Source: Nocardia terrae
GTDB lineage: Bacteria > Actinomycetota > Actinomycetes > Mycobacteriales > Mycobacteriaceae
Reading direction: 5' to 3'
Length of the DNA stretch: 64,000 nucleotides
Assembly: GCF_009760405.1 (NCBI RefSeq)
Contig: NZ_WRPP01000008.1
Span: 62,001-126,000 of the forward strand
Shown here piece by piece: positions 33,783 to 43,345 of the stretch. Position 1 is the stretch's first letter. Each line of letters begins with the position of its first letter. The position numbers were made by a program, and so were the translations under genes. Under the pieces are notes generated by a model. It was given only the letters and a program-made list of their open reading frames with translations, was not told the DNA's origin and searched no databases.

Positions 33783-35051
33783 TTACCGGCGCATGAAGGA
33801 CGGCACGTCGACATCGTCGTCATCGGCGTCCGGCGGCTGGATGTGGCCGCGGGAGTTGCCGCCGATGGTGGGATCGACCGCGGGGCGCGGGGCGCCGTAG
33901 GACGGGGCCGGACCGCGCTCGGTCACCGGGGCGGGCGGCGGGGTGACCGGAGCCGGGGGCGGTTCGACCGGACGCGCGGGCTCGGCGGCCCGGGCCGGGG
34001 TGTATTCGCTGGTGCGACTCACCGATCCGGCCGAGGCGGACGCCGTGCTCGCCGTGGTCGCGCTGCCGAAGCGGCCGACCGCGGGTTCGATGCGCCGGGC
34101 CGGACCGCTGCCGTCGAAGCCCGCCGCGATGACGGTCACGCGGACCTCGTCGCCGAGCGAGTCGTCGATGACCGTACCGAAGATGATGTTGGCCTCGATG
34201 TGGGCGGCCTCCTGGACCAGCGAGGCGGCCTCGTTGATCTCGAACAGACCGAGGTCCGAACCACCCGCGATGGAGAGCAGCACGCCGTGCGCGCCGTCCA
34301 TGGAGGCTTCCAGCAGTGGCGAATTGATCGCCGCCTCGGCCGCCTTCACCGATCGGCCCTCACCGCGCGCGGAGCCGATGCCCATGAGGGCCGAGCCCGC
34401 ACCGGACATGACGGACTTGACGTCGGCGAAGTCGACGTTGATCAGACCCGGGGTGGTGATCAGGTCGGTGATGCCCTGAACACCGTTGAGCAGCACCTCA
34501 TCCGCGGAGCGGAAGGCGTCCATGAGGCTCACGGCCGCGTCGCCCAGCTGCAGCAGGCGGTCGTTGGGGATGACGATGAGGGTGTCGCAGGACTCGCGCA
34601 GGGCCTGGATGCCCGCCTCGGCCTGATTGCTGCGGCGCTTGCCCTCGAACGAGAACGGCCGTGTCACAACACCGATGGTGAGCGCGCCGAGTTTGCGGGC
34701 GATGGAGGCCACGACGGGCGCGCCGCCGGTGCCCGTGCCGCCGCCCTCGCCGGCGGTCACGAAGACCATGTCGGCGCCCTTGAGGACTTCCTCGATCTCG
34801 TCCTTGTGGTCCTCGGCGGCCTTGCGGCCGACCTCGGGATCGGCGCCGGCGCCCAGACCGCGGGTGAGTTCGCGGCCGACGTCGAGCTTGACGTCGGCGT
34901 CGGACATCAACAGAGCCTGCGCGTCGGTGTTGACCGCGATGAACTCGACTCCCTTGAGTCCCTGTTCGATCATCCGGTTGACGGCATTCACGCCGCCGCC
35001 GCCGATACCGACGACCTTGATCACAGCAAGGTAGTTGTGCGGGGGCGTCAT
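33783..35051 (-). CDS. ftsZ: Cell division GTPase FtsZ
   Basis: A 422-residue tubulin homologue that forms the division ring. The N-terminal nucleotide-binding part has KVVGIGGGGVNAVNRM and the tubulin signature AGEGGGTGTGGAPVVA; the T7 loop residues are in NVDFADVKSVM. After residue 315 comes a disordered Pro/Ala-rich linker, then the conserved tail DDDDVDVPSFMRR that binds SepF and FtsW. ATG 35051 follows AAGGAAGG. It is transcribed after ftsQ, from which it is separated by 343 bp, and is followed by a strong terminator. Confidence 0.97.
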   Translation of the reverse strand: MTPPHNYLAVIKVVGIGGGGVNAVNRMIEQGLKGVEFIAVNTDAQALLMSDADVKLDVGRELTRGLGAGADPEVGRKAAEDHKDEIEEVLKGADMVFVTAGEGGGTGTGGAPVVASIARKLGALTIGVVTRPFSFEGKRRSNQAEAGIQALRESCDTLIVIPNDRLLQLGDAAVSLMDAFRSADEVLLNGVQGITDLITTPGLINVDFADVKSVMSGAGSALMGIGSARGEGRSVKAAEAAINSPLLEASMDGAHGVLLSIAGGSDLGLFEINEAASLVQEAAHIEANIIFGTVIDDSLGDEVRVTVIAAGFDGSGPARRIEPAVGRFGSATTASTASASAGSVSRTSEYTPARAAEPARPVEPPPAPVTPPPAPVTERGPAPSYGAPRPAVDPTIGGNSRGHIQPPDADDDDVDVPSFMRR

Positions 35052-35394
35052 GGGCTCTCGCCTTCCTTCGATCTGAAACAGCTGTCGTCTTCGGTTACTC
35101 GCCATACGCCGGTCCCGAGGCTTCGGTCCAGCGAACCGAAATGATCTCGGTCCGATAAACCCTCAACCATAGGTTCAGCGTTATGTCAAGTATCCGACTG
35201 GTGCCGAACGGTATTCGCAGCCACCGCGTTACTCGTGCAGGCGCGCCGAAACGAGTGTCAGAATCTTGTGTGATTCGACTCGTCCGACCCACCTGAGCAT
35301 CGTATCGTGGACGGTTGCCCTCCGGTCCTGGATCGGAACCGACGGTGCCCTTCCGGCAAACCACCGAAAATTTCGGCGGCCCAATGGGTATCGC
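35052..35394. other. 343-bp ftsQ-ftsZ intergenic region
   Basis: No gene is seen. This long gap is where ftsZ promoters lie in related actinobacteria. On the minus strand a TTGACA box is at 35189-35184, about 135 bp before the start codon, but no convincing -10 box follows at the standard distance. The part near 35095-35160 is moderately AT-rich. I see no strong palindrome. Confidence 0.5.
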
Positions 35395-36231
35395 TCACTT
35401 TACCGTGACCAGATTCGGACTCGAAACATCGAATACCTTGCCCGGCTGGGAAAGCAGGGGTCCGACCACCGCCGCCTTGCGCGTGGAGTCCGCGGTTCCA
35501 CCCCACAGCACGGTGCGGCCGTCGCGCAACTCCAGGGCAATATCCGAAACCGAGCGGGCCACAACCGCTCCCACGCCGAGCTGGTCACGTAGTGGTATCG
35601 GCATGGCGGCCATGACCGCTACCGCGGCCTTGGTCACCGAATCCGAACCGCCCGGATGGTCGGTAATGAGTTTGGGCACTCCGGGTCCGGGCGGCTCGAT
35701 CGCGAATTCCACGCTGTCGCAATCGAGCAGGTGTGTCCCATCCGGGCTGTCGAAGTAGAGCACCGGGGTGCGCTCGACCACGGTCACCTGGACGGTGGAC
35801 GGGAACTCCCGCTGCACCCGCACGGAGCGGACCTTGGGCAGCCGCGAGACCCGCTCGGCCAGGGCGTCGGTGTCCAGTCGCATCATCGACAGGCCCTCGG
35901 GGACCTGCAGCGCATCCAGAACCTGTTGCTCCGGAACGGCGGCCAGGCCCTGGACGTGGACCGTGCGGACCGACAGCAGTGGGGTGAACCAGGCGACCAG
36001 TCCGAGTGCGATCACCACCACCACGCCGGCCGCCACGCCCAGCCGGACCTTGCCGGACCGCCAGGCGCTCAGGGCCCGGGATTCACGACGGGCCCGGCCA
36101 CGCCGTAACCGGGCGCGCCGGACCGCGGCGGAGGGCTCATGGTCCTCCTCCGATTCGTACTCAGCGGAATCGGCGTGGTCCCAATCGTCTTCCGCCATAT
36201 CCGGCGTCTGCTCTCCCCCACCCGAGGTCAT
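35395..36231 (-). CDS. ftsQ: Cell division protein FtsQ
   Basis: A 278-residue single-pass divisome protein. A charged cytoplasmic tail of about 65 residues precedes one membrane helix (VRLGVAAGVVVVIALGLVAW). The POTRA domain follows (LLSVRTVHVQGLAAVPEQQVLDAL, RLPKVRSVRVQREFPSTVQVTVVERTPV), then the beta domain. It links FtsB/FtsL with other divisome parts at the septum. It starts 6 bp after murC and ends 343 bp before ftsZ. Confidence 0.94.
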   Translation of the reverse strand: MTSGGGEQTPDMAEDDWDHADSAEYESEEDHEPSAAVRRARLRRGRARRESRALSAWRSGKVRLGVAAGVVVVIALGLVAWFTPLLSVRTVHVQGLAAVPEQQVLDALQVPEGLSMMRLDTDALAERVSRLPKVRSVRVQREFPSTVQVTVVERTPVLYFDSPDGTHLLDCDSVEFAIEPPGPGVPKLITDHPGGSDSVTKAAVAVMAAMPIPLRDQLGVGAVVARSVSDIALELRDGRTVLWGGTADSTRKAAVVGPLLSQPGKVFDVSSPNLVTVK

Positions 36232-36237
36232 CCGTGC

Positions 36238-37764
36238 TCACCGCCCGTGGCCGGGTCGCGCGCGCAGACCGTCCAGGATCTGACCGCCCAGCATGGTCAC
36301 ATCGCCCGCGCCCATGGTGATCACCACGTCGCCCGGCCGCGCCAGCGCGCCCACCTGCTTGCCGACCCGCGACATATCCGGCTGGTAGTGCACGGGTTTG
36401 GTGACCGCGTTGGCCACCAGCGCGCCGTTCACGCCCGGCAGCGGCTCCTCGCGCGCGCCGTACACGTCGAGCACGACCACCTCGTCGGCCAGCGACAGCG
36501 CCGAACCGAACTCGGCGGCGAAAGTGGCGGTGCGGCTGTACAAGTGGGGCTGGAAGACCACGATCACCCGGCCCGGACGCGAACGCGCGCCGTCACGGGC
36601 CTCCTGGGCGACCAGTTCCGCGGCGGCGGAGAGCACCGCGCGCACCTCGGTCGGGTGGTGGGCGTAGTCGTCGAAGACGCGCACGCCGTTCTCGCGTCCG
36701 GTGAGCTGGAAGCGGCGGTGCACGCCACCGAAACCCTCCAGGCCCTGGATGATTTCGCCCATATCGGCCCCGGTGGCGCGGGCGGCCAGCAGCGCGCCGA
36801 GCGCGTTGAGGGCCATGTGGCGGCCGGGCACCGACAGCCGCAGGGTGCGCGGGGCGGGCTCGTCGGAGAGCTGGAAGACGGCCACGCCGCCGACATCGCG
36901 GGGTTCCCAGGACAGCAGCTGCGCGCCGACGGAGACGCCCGCGTCGGTGAAATCTCCGGAGCCGTAACCGATCACCTGGATGTCGCGCGGATCGTCCTTC
37001 AGCTTGGCCGCGGAACGCTGCGCCAGCCCGAGCGAACCCGGATCGTCGAGGCACACCACCAGGCGGCCGCCCGGTTCGAGCCGGTCCACGAAGTCGTCGA
37101 AGACCTGGACGTACGCCTCGTCGGTACCGAAGTAATCCAGATGGTCGGATTCGATATTGGTGACCACCGCGACATCCGGCGCGTACTGCAGCAGCGACCC
37201 GTCGCTCTCGTCGGCCTCGGCCACGAAGATCCCGCCGGTGCCGTGGTGGGCATTGGTGCCCGCCTCGTTGAGCTCGCCGCCGACCGCGAAGGACGGGTCG
37301 AGGCCGCAGTGCTGCAGGGCCACCACCAGCATGGAGGTGGTCGAGGTCTTGCCGTGGGTGCCCGACACCAGCAGCGTCTTGTGCCCCTGCATGAGCGAGG
37401 CCAGCACCGCGGGGCGCAGCAGCACGGGCACCCCGCGCTGGTGCGCCTCCACCAGTTCGGGATTGGTCTTGGGGATGGCGGCGTAGGTGGTGACCACGGC
37501 GGTCGGCCCGCCGGGCAGCAGGTCCAGCGCGCTGCCGTCGTGCCCGATGCGCACCTGGGCGCCGCGCGCCCGCAGCGCCAGCACGGTGCGGCTCTCCTTG
37601 GCGTCCGAGCCGGACACCATGCCGCCGCGCGACAGCAGAATTCGGGCGATACCGGACATACCGGCACCACCGATGCCGATCATGTGCACGCGCCGCAGGT
37701 GGTCGGGTAAATCGGTGTTTGCTTGCGCGGTGGTCGCATCGCTGTCCGGCCGCTCCACTGTCAC
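36238..37764 (-). CDS. murC: UDP-N-acetylmuramate--L-alanine ligase MurC
   Basis: A 508-residue Mur ligase adding L-Ala to UDP-MurNAc, the first peptide step of peptidoglycan. The Rossmann domain has HMIGIGGAGMSGIARIL, the ATP loop is VSGTHGKTSTTSM (near residue 130), and AEADESDGS, NIESDHLDYF and DDYAHHPTEV are conserved active-site segments. The GTG at 37764 overlaps the ftsW stop (GTGA); a GTG at 37758 with GAGG just upstream is possible. In related genomes murG separates murC from ftsW; here it does not. Confidence 0.96.
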   Translation of the reverse strand: MTVERPDSDATTAQANTDLPDHLRRVHMIGIGGAGMSGIARILLSRGGMVSGSDAKESRTVLALRARGAQVRIGHDGSALDLLPGGPTAVVTTYAAIPKTNPELVEAHQRGVPVLLRPAVLASLMQGHKTLLVSGTHGKTSTTSMLVVALQHCGLDPSFAVGGELNEAGTNAHHGTGGIFVAEADESDGSLLQYAPDVAVVTNIESDHLDYFGTDEAYVQVFDDFVDRLEPGGRLVVCLDDPGSLGLAQRSAAKLKDDPRDIQVIGYGSGDFTDAGVSVGAQLLSWEPRDVGGVAVFQLSDEPAPRTLRLSVPGRHMALNALGALLAARATGADMGEIIQGLEGFGGVHRRFQLTGRENGVRVFDDYAHHPTEVRAVLSAAAELVAQEARDGARSRPGRVIVVFQPHLYSRTATFAAEFGSALSLADEVVVLDVYGAREEPLPGVNGALVANAVTKPVHYQPDMSRVGKQVGALARPGDVVITMGAGDVTMLGGQILDGLRARPGHGR

Positions 37765-39290
37765 CTCGAATTACCCCGTTCCCTGGCGTGTTTCATCGGA
37801 TAGTTGGGTTCCCAGGCCCGGGTGCCGCGCCAGGACTCGGTGGAACGCGAACTGCGTTCCGTCGAGCGGCCGCTGCGCCGGGCCGAATCCGAATCTATCG
37901 ACCGCCGTGACGACTGCTCCGAGCCGCCCCGGCCTCGGCCCGATGGTAGCGCGCGCTTGGGCTGGCTCGGCGCGACCTTGGCCTTCGCCTTGCCGCGGGC
38001 CCGCGCGGCCGCCGCCTTGTCGCGGGCGGCGCGAGCCCGTGTGGGCGAATACATTTCGGGTTTGGGCAGCCGCAGCAGGCGGCTGAAGCGGCCGTCCCCG
38101 CCGGCGTGCAGGGCCGCCACCGCCTCCGGTTCGTGCCGGGCGGCATTGGCGATGATGCCGAACATGAGCAGGGTGATGGCCAGCGACGAACCGCCCGCCG
38201 ACACCAGCGGCAGCTGCAGACCGGTCACCGGCAGCAAACCCACGACATAGCCGACATTGATCAGCGCCTGCCCGGTGATCCAGGTGGTGGCCGAGGCGGT
38301 CAGCAGGCGGATGAACGGGTCCACCGAGCGGGTGGCGATGCGCAGTCCGGTGTAGACGAACAGCGCGAAAAGCCCCAATACCAGCGCACATCCGAGGAAT
38401 CCGAGCTCCTCGCCGATGATGGCGAAGATGAAGTCGTTGTGCGCGTTGGGCAGATAGCTCCATTTGGCCCGCGACTGTCCCAGCCCGCGGCCCCAGATGC
38501 CGCCGTCGGCAAGGGAATACATGGCCTGGCGGGCCTGATAGCCGATGCCCTGCGGATCCGAGCCGGGGCTGAAGAAGGCCCGCATGCGGTCGGAGCGGTA
38601 TCCGGCCGAGAGCGCGAGGATGCCCGCCGCGACGCCACCGGACACCGCGATGGTGACGAACATGCGCAGCGGCAGCCCGCCGAACCACAGCAGCGCGGTC
38701 AGCACGATGCCCAGCGCGATGGTGGTGGAGAGGTTGGGTTCCAGCACGACCAGGAAACACACCAGCAGGCCCGCGGGCACCAGCGGCATGAGAATGTCCT
38801 TGTACCCGGCCTTTTCGGTGGCGCGCGAGGCCAGCAGATGCGAACCCCACACCACCAGTGTGATTTTCACGATCTCCGACGGCTGCACCGAGACCACGCC
38901 GAGGTCGAACCAGCGCCGCGAACCCTGCACCTCGGTGCCGATGCCCGGAATCAGCACCAGTACCAGCAGCACCACCGACAGCGCGAAGACCGGAAACGAC
39001 AGCCGCCGCATCACCCGCAGCGGGACGCGCAGCGCGATGTAGAACAGCACCGCGCCGAACGCCGCCATCATGGCCTGCTGGATGAACAGCGAATAGGCCG
39101 ATCCGCCATCGGCATACGACTCGACGCTCGAGGCCGAGAGCACCATGACCAGGCCCAGCACGGTGAGCAGCACCGCGATGGCCACGACGAGATGGAACGA
39201 CGCCAGCGGGCGGGCCAGCCATGCTCCGAACCATCCGGTTCGCGCACGCGGACCCTGGTTCCCGACCCGCCGTGGCGTCGCCGTCGTCAT
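37761..39290 (-). CDS. ftsW: Septal peptidoglycan polymerase FtsW
   Basis: A 509-residue SEDS-family glycosyltransferase that polymerises lipid II at the septum with FtsI. About ten membrane helices are visible; conserved SEDS segments include GSRRWFDLGVVSVQPSEIVKI split across a loop, VVLEPNLSTT and PLVSAGGSSLAITL. A basic, Ser/Arg-rich cytoplasmic tail of about 100 residues, as in mycobacteria, may bind FtsZ. The ATG at 39290 overlaps murD (ATGA) and the stop overlaps murC (GTGA), leaving no room for murG. Confidence 0.95.
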   Translation of the reverse strand: MTTATPRRVGNQGPRARTGWFGAWLARPLASFHLVVAIAVLLTVLGLVMVLSASSVESYADGGSAYSLFIQQAMMAAFGAVLFYIALRVPLRVMRRLSFPVFALSVVLLVLVLIPGIGTEVQGSRRWFDLGVVSVQPSEIVKITLVVWGSHLLASRATEKAGYKDILMPLVPAGLLVCFLVVLEPNLSTTIALGIVLTALLWFGGLPLRMFVTIAVSGGVAAGILALSAGYRSDRMRAFFSPGSDPQGIGYQARQAMYSLADGGIWGRGLGQSRAKWSYLPNAHNDFIFAIIGEELGFLGCALVLGLFALFVYTGLRIATRSVDPFIRLLTASATTWITGQALINVGYVVGLLPVTGLQLPLVSAGGSSLAITLLMFGIIANAARHEPEAVAALHAGGDGRFSRLLRLPKPEMYSPTRARAARDKAAAARARGKAKAKVAPSQPKRALPSGRGRGGSEQSSRRSIDSDSARRSGRSTERSSRSTESWRGTRAWEPNYPMKHARERGNSR

Positions 39291-40771
39291 TCGGTTCTCC
39301 CGATGTCCTTCTCGTCCAGGGCCTGCACGGCGGCCGCGAAGCTGCGCCCGCGGTGCGTGTAGTCGGCGAACATGTCCAGGGACGCCGCGGCCGGGGCCAG
39401 CAGCACGGTGTCGCCGCGGTGGGCGAATCCCGCCGCCACGCGCACCGCGCGCGCCATCACCGCGTCGGGTTCGATCTCGGTGAAGGGGTCACCCATTCGA
39501 GCATCGTCCCCCGAATTCAGCTCCACGACCGGGACATCCGGGGCGTGTCGCGCGAGTGCGGCCGCGATCACCGCCGCGTCCTGGCCGAACAGCACGGCCG
39601 CCACCAGATGCTCGCGGCACTCCTCGATGAGGTCCTCGACCCCGGCGCCCTTGAGCTGACCGCCCGCCACCCAGATCACATTGGGGTGGGCCAGGATCGA
39701 GGAGCGCGCGGCGTGCGGATTGGTCGCCTTGGAGTCGTCGACGAATTCGACGCCCGCCAGCTCCCGCACGAAGGCCGCCCGGTGCGGGCCGACCTTGTGC
39801 TCCTGCAGGCCCTCCTTGACGAACTGCGGTGCCACGTCGATGGATCTGGTGAGGGCGGCCGCGGCGAGCGCGTCGGCCACCCCGGCCGGGCCCTGCGGGC
39901 TGATGTCGCCGACCTCGGCCAGAATGGCGGCCTTGGTGAAGGCGCGATCGAGCAGCTTGCCGTCGACCACGCCGAGCTCGCCGTCGGCGGGCACGCCGAT
40001 GCGGAAGCCGACGGTGCGGCGCGCCTTGGACTTCCGCGCCAGCGCGGAGGCCACCGCGTCGTCCAGGCCGACCACGCCGACCCGTCCGGTCAGGGCGCGC
40101 GCCTTCGCGGCGGCGTAGGCGTCCAGGCCGCCGTGCCAATCCAGGTGATCCTCGGCCACATTCAGCACCACGCCCGCCTCGGGCCGCACCGAGGGCGCCC
40201 AATGCAGCTGGAACGAGGACAATTCCACCGCGAGGATCTGCGGGCCGGGCGAGCGGCGCAGCGCGTCCAGAATGGGCAGGCCGATATTGCCGCAGGCCAC
40301 GGACGGGATACCGGCGGCACGCAGGATCGAGTGCGTCATCTGCGTGGTGGTGGTCTTGCCGTTGGTGCCGGTGATCACCAGCCACTTGCGGACCGGACCA
40401 TAGATGCGAGCCTGATCCACCCACCAGGCGAACTCGACGTCACCCCACACCGGGATGCCCTCGGTGACCGCGGACACCAGGACCGGCGAATCCGGCCGCC
40501 AGCCCGGGCTGGTGATCACCAGCGCGAACCGTTGCAGCGCATCGGGTTCCAGCAGATCCTCGGTGGTGGCGGTGCCCAGGCCGAGTTCGGCGGCCTCGGC
40601 CAGCGCCTTGCCGCCGCCGTCGGTGACGATCGGTCGCGCGCCGATGTCCTGCAGCGGCTCGATCAGCGAGCGTCCGGAGACGCCCCAACCGGCCACCAGC
40701 ACATCACGGCCACGCAGGAACTCGAGCATCGGGCCCGGCGAACGCAGGACCCTCGGAGAATGTTCGGACAT
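39287..40771 (-). CDS. murD: UDP-N-acetylmuramoylalanine--D-glutamate ligase MurD
   Basis: A 494-residue Mur ligase adding D-Glu. Visible are the Rossmann segment DVLVAGWGVSGRSL, the ATP loop ITGTNGKTTTTQM, VELSSFQLHW, NVAEDHLDWHG and DDSKATNPHA, all typical of MurD. It starts 8 bp after mraY and overlaps ftsW by 4 bp, so it is part of a tightly packed, co-translated unit. Confidence 0.96.
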   Translation of the reverse strand: MSEHSPRVLRSPGPMLEFLRGRDVLVAGWGVSGRSLIEPLQDIGARPIVTDGGGKALAEAAELGLGTATTEDLLEPDALQRFALVITSPGWRPDSPVLVSAVTEGIPVWGDVEFAWWVDQARIYGPVRKWLVITGTNGKTTTTQMTHSILRAAGIPSVACGNIGLPILDALRRSPGPQILAVELSSFQLHWAPSVRPEAGVVLNVAEDHLDWHGGLDAYAAAKARALTGRVGVVGLDDAVASALARKSKARRTVGFRIGVPADGELGVVDGKLLDRAFTKAAILAEVGDISPQGPAGVADALAAAALTRSIDVAPQFVKEGLQEHKVGPHRAAFVRELAGVEFVDDSKATNPHAARSSILAHPNVIWVAGGQLKGAGVEDLIEECREHLVAAVLFGQDAAVIAAALARHAPDVPVVELNSGDDARMGDPFTEIEPDAVMARAVRVAAGFAHRGDTVLLAPAAASLDMFADYTHRGRSFAAAVQALDEKDIGRTE

Positions 40772-40778
40772 TGCTCAC

Positions 40779-41855
40779 TCACCCTGCCGCAGAGAGGTAT
40801 TCGCTGTAGAACAGGCCCAGTCCGATCGCCGAGGCCATACCGGCCAGCAACCAGAACCGGATGATCACCGAGGTTTCGGCCCACCCGCTCAGCTCGAAAT
40901 GGTGATGGAACGGAGCCATCTTGAACAGGCGGTTGCGCGTGGTGCGGAAGACCGCCACCTGCAGCACCACCGACGCGGCCTCGGCCACGAACAGCGCGCC
41001 GATCACGACCATGAGCAGCTCGGTGCGGGTGGTGATGGACAGGCCCGCGAGCAGACCGCCCAGCATCAGCGAACCGGTGTCGCCCATGAAGATCTTGGCG
41101 GGCGCGGCATTCCACCACAGGAAGCCGATGCAGGCCGCGCCGCCCGCGGCGCACACCAGGGCCAGATCCAGCGGGTCGCGCACGTTGTAGCAGCCCGCCA
41201 CCGCGTGCGAGGAGCAGGCATTGCGCCACTGCCAGAAGGTGATGATCATGTACGCGCCCAGCACCAGGGACATGGAACCGGCCGCCAGGCCGTCCAGGCC
41301 GTCGGTCAGGTTGACCGCGTTGGACCAGGCCACCACCAGCACGCACACCCAGGCCAGGAAGATCACCACGGCCATCGACACCGTATTGATGTCGCGGGTG
41401 TAGGACAGGTGCTTGTCGGCGGGCGTGAGGCCGTGCATATTGCGGAACTGCAGGGCCAGCACGCCGAACACGACCGCCGAGGTGAGCTGGCCGATGTACT
41501 TGCCGGCCGCGGTCAGGCCCAGGTTGCGCTGCTTGCGCAGCTTGATCAGGTCGTCGAGGAAGCCGACGAAGCCCAGCGCGGTGGCCAGGCCCATGACCAG
41601 CAGGCCCGAGGCCGAGGGGCCGGGCTCGCCGTAGGTCATGGAGATCAGGTGCGAGCCGAGGTAGCCGGCCCACATGCCGATGATGATGGCGACGCCGCCC
41701 ATGGTGGGGGTGCCGCGCTTGGCCTTGTGGCTCTCCGGGCCGTCGACCCGGATCTCCTGGCCGAAGCCCTGTTTGGCGAAGTAGCGGATCACCACGGGGG
41801 TCAGCAGGATGGAGACGGCCAGCGCGATGGCCGCCGACAACAGGATCTGTGTCAT
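40779..41855 (-). CDS. mraY: Phospho-MurNAc-pentapeptide translocase MraY
   Basis: A 358-residue, roughly ten-helix membrane enzyme that transfers phospho-MurNAc-pentapeptide to decaprenyl phosphate, making lipid I. Catalytic motifs are present: GFLDDLIKLRK with the Asp pair, NAVNLTDGLDGLA, AKIFMGDTGSL and APFHHHFELSG. ATG 41855 overlaps the murF stop (ATGA). The next enzyme, MurG, would normally be encoded nearby but is not in this cluster. Confidence 0.96.
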   Translation of the reverse strand: MTQILLSAAIALAVSILLTPVVIRYFAKQGFGQEIRVDGPESHKAKRGTPTMGGVAIIIGMWAGYLGSHLISMTYGEPGPSASGLLVMGLATALGFVGFLDDLIKLRKQRNLGLTAAGKYIGQLTSAVVFGVLALQFRNMHGLTPADKHLSYTRDINTVSMAVVIFLAWVCVLVVAWSNAVNLTDGLDGLAAGSMSLVLGAYMIITFWQWRNACSSHAVAGCYNVRDPLDLALVCAAGGAACIGFLWWNAAPAKIFMGDTGSLMLGGLLAGLSITTRTELLMVVIGALFVAEAASVVLQVAVFRTTRNRLFKMAPFHHHFELSGWAETSVIIRFWLLAGMASAIGLGLFYSEYLSAAG

Positions 41856-43345
41856 CGCGCGGCCTCCTCGGCAGTACCCGCCCGGCCGATCAGATGTTCG
41901 GCGACAGTCCACAGGCCCGCGGAGTTCGAACCCTTCACCAGCACCACGGCACCGGGCTCCAATTCCTCGTCGAGCAGTTCGATGGCCGCGGCGGCGTCGG
42001 GCACGTGGATGGCCTCCTCGCCCCAGGAACCCTCCTGCACCGCGCCCTGGAACATGGCGCGCACGGGACGGCCCTGGCCGACGACGATCAGCCGGTCCAC
42101 ATCCAGCCGGACCACGAGGCGGCCGATCTTGTCGTGCTCGAGCACGGATTCCTCACCGAGCTCGGCCATTTCGCCGAGCACCGCCCAGCTGGCGCGGGGT
42201 TCGGTTCCCGCCTTGGACATGGTGACCAGCGCCTTGAGAGCAGCGCGCACCGAATCCGGGTTGGCGTTGTAGGAGTCGTTGACGACGGTGACGCCGTCCG
42301 TGCCGGTGCGCACATCCATGCGGCGGCCGGACACGGCGGTCGCACCGGAGAGCGCCTCGGCCACGGTGGCGAGGTTCGCGCCCGCGTCCAGGGCGACAGC
42401 GGCTGCGGAAAGCGCGTTGCCGACCTGGTGCTCGCCGTGCACGGCGAGCCGAACGTCGATGGATTCGCCCCTGGCGTGCAAGGTGAACCGGGCGCGGGCG
42501 TGCTCGTCGAGGACCACGTCGGTGGCGCGCACGTCGGCATTGGCGGCCTGGCCGACGGTGACCACGCGGGCCTGCGTGCGCTCGGCCATCTTGGCGACCA
42601 AGTGGTCGTCGGCGTTCAGCACAGCCAGGCCGGACGCCGGAAGCGCCTCCACGAGTTCACCTTTGGCCTGCGCGATCACCTCGCGGCTGCCGAACTCGCC
42701 CAGGTGCGCGGTGCCGACATTGAGCACGACGCCCACGCTCGGCGGGGCGATCTCGGTGAGCGCCTTGATGTGTCCCGGGCCGCGAGCGGACAGCTCGAGC
42801 ACCAGGAAGCGGGTGTCGACGTCGGCGCGCAGGGCCGTCCACGGGTGGCCGAGCTCGTTGTTGAACGAACCGGGCGGCGCCACAACGGGTCCCAGCGGGG
42901 CCAGCGTCGCGGCGATCAGGTCTTTGGTGGAGGTCTTGCCCGAGGAACCGGTCACGCCGACCACGGTCAGCGTGCCGTTCCGTACCAGGCGATCCACGCT
43001 CACGCGGGCGAGCTTGGCCAGCGCGTCCAGCACCGCCGCACCCGAGCCGTCGGTGTCGTGGGCGAGCGCGAGGGCGCGCGTGTTCCCGGGGCGGGGCGGC
43101 ACCACGATGGCGGGCACCCCGACCGGCCGGGCGGCCAGCACCGCGACCGCACCGCGCGCCACGGCCTGCGCCGCGAAGTCGTGGCCGTCGGCGCGCTCAC
43201 CCGGCAGCGCCAGGAACAGGTCACCGGAACCGATACGGCGCGAATCGAATTCGGCCGAGCCGGTGACCTTCGCCTCGGGGTCCGGGGCGTCGTGCAGCGT
43301 ACCGCCGACCACCTCCGCGAGCTCCCGCAAAGTCATCTCGATCAT
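41852..43345 (-). CDS. murF: UDP-MurNAc-tripeptide--D-Ala-D-Ala ligase MurF
   Basis: A 497-residue Mur ligase adding the D-Ala-D-Ala dipeptide. The N-terminal domain (MTLRELAEVVGGTL, DSRRIGSGDLFLAL) precedes the ATP-binding domain with VTGSSGKTSTKDLI, and the C-terminal domain contains NDSYNANPDSVRAAL, a MurF signature. ATGA overlaps join it to murE upstream and mraY downstream. Confidence 0.96.
   Translation of the reverse strand: MIEMTLRELAEVVGGTLHDAPDPEAKVTGSAEFDSRRIGSGDLFLALPGERADGHDFAAQAVARGAVAVLAARPVGVPAIVVPPRPGNTRALALAHDTDGSGAAVLDALAKLARVSVDRLVRNGTLTVVGVTGSSGKTSTKDLIAATLAPLGPVVAPPGSFNNELGHPWTALRADVDTRFLVLELSARGPGHIKALTEIAPPSVGVVLNVGTAHLGEFGSREVIAQAKGELVEALPASGLAVLNADDHLVAKMAERTQARVVTVGQAANADVRATDVVLDEHARARFTLHARGESIDVRLAVHGEHQVGNALSAAAVALDAGANLATVAEALSGATAVSGRRMDVRTGTDGVTVVNDSYNANPDSVRAALKALVTMSKAGTEPRASWAVLGEMAELGEESVLEHDKIGRLVVRLDVDRLIVVGQGRPVRAMFQGAVQEGSWGEEAIHVPDAAAAIELLDEELEPGAVVLVKGSNSAGLWTVAEHLIGRAGTAEEAAR

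Noticed and set aside
35184..35189. A TTGACA box as the ftsZ promoter
   Set aside because: No acceptable -10 box follows at 16-19 nt, so it was noted under the intergenic region but not called as a promoter.
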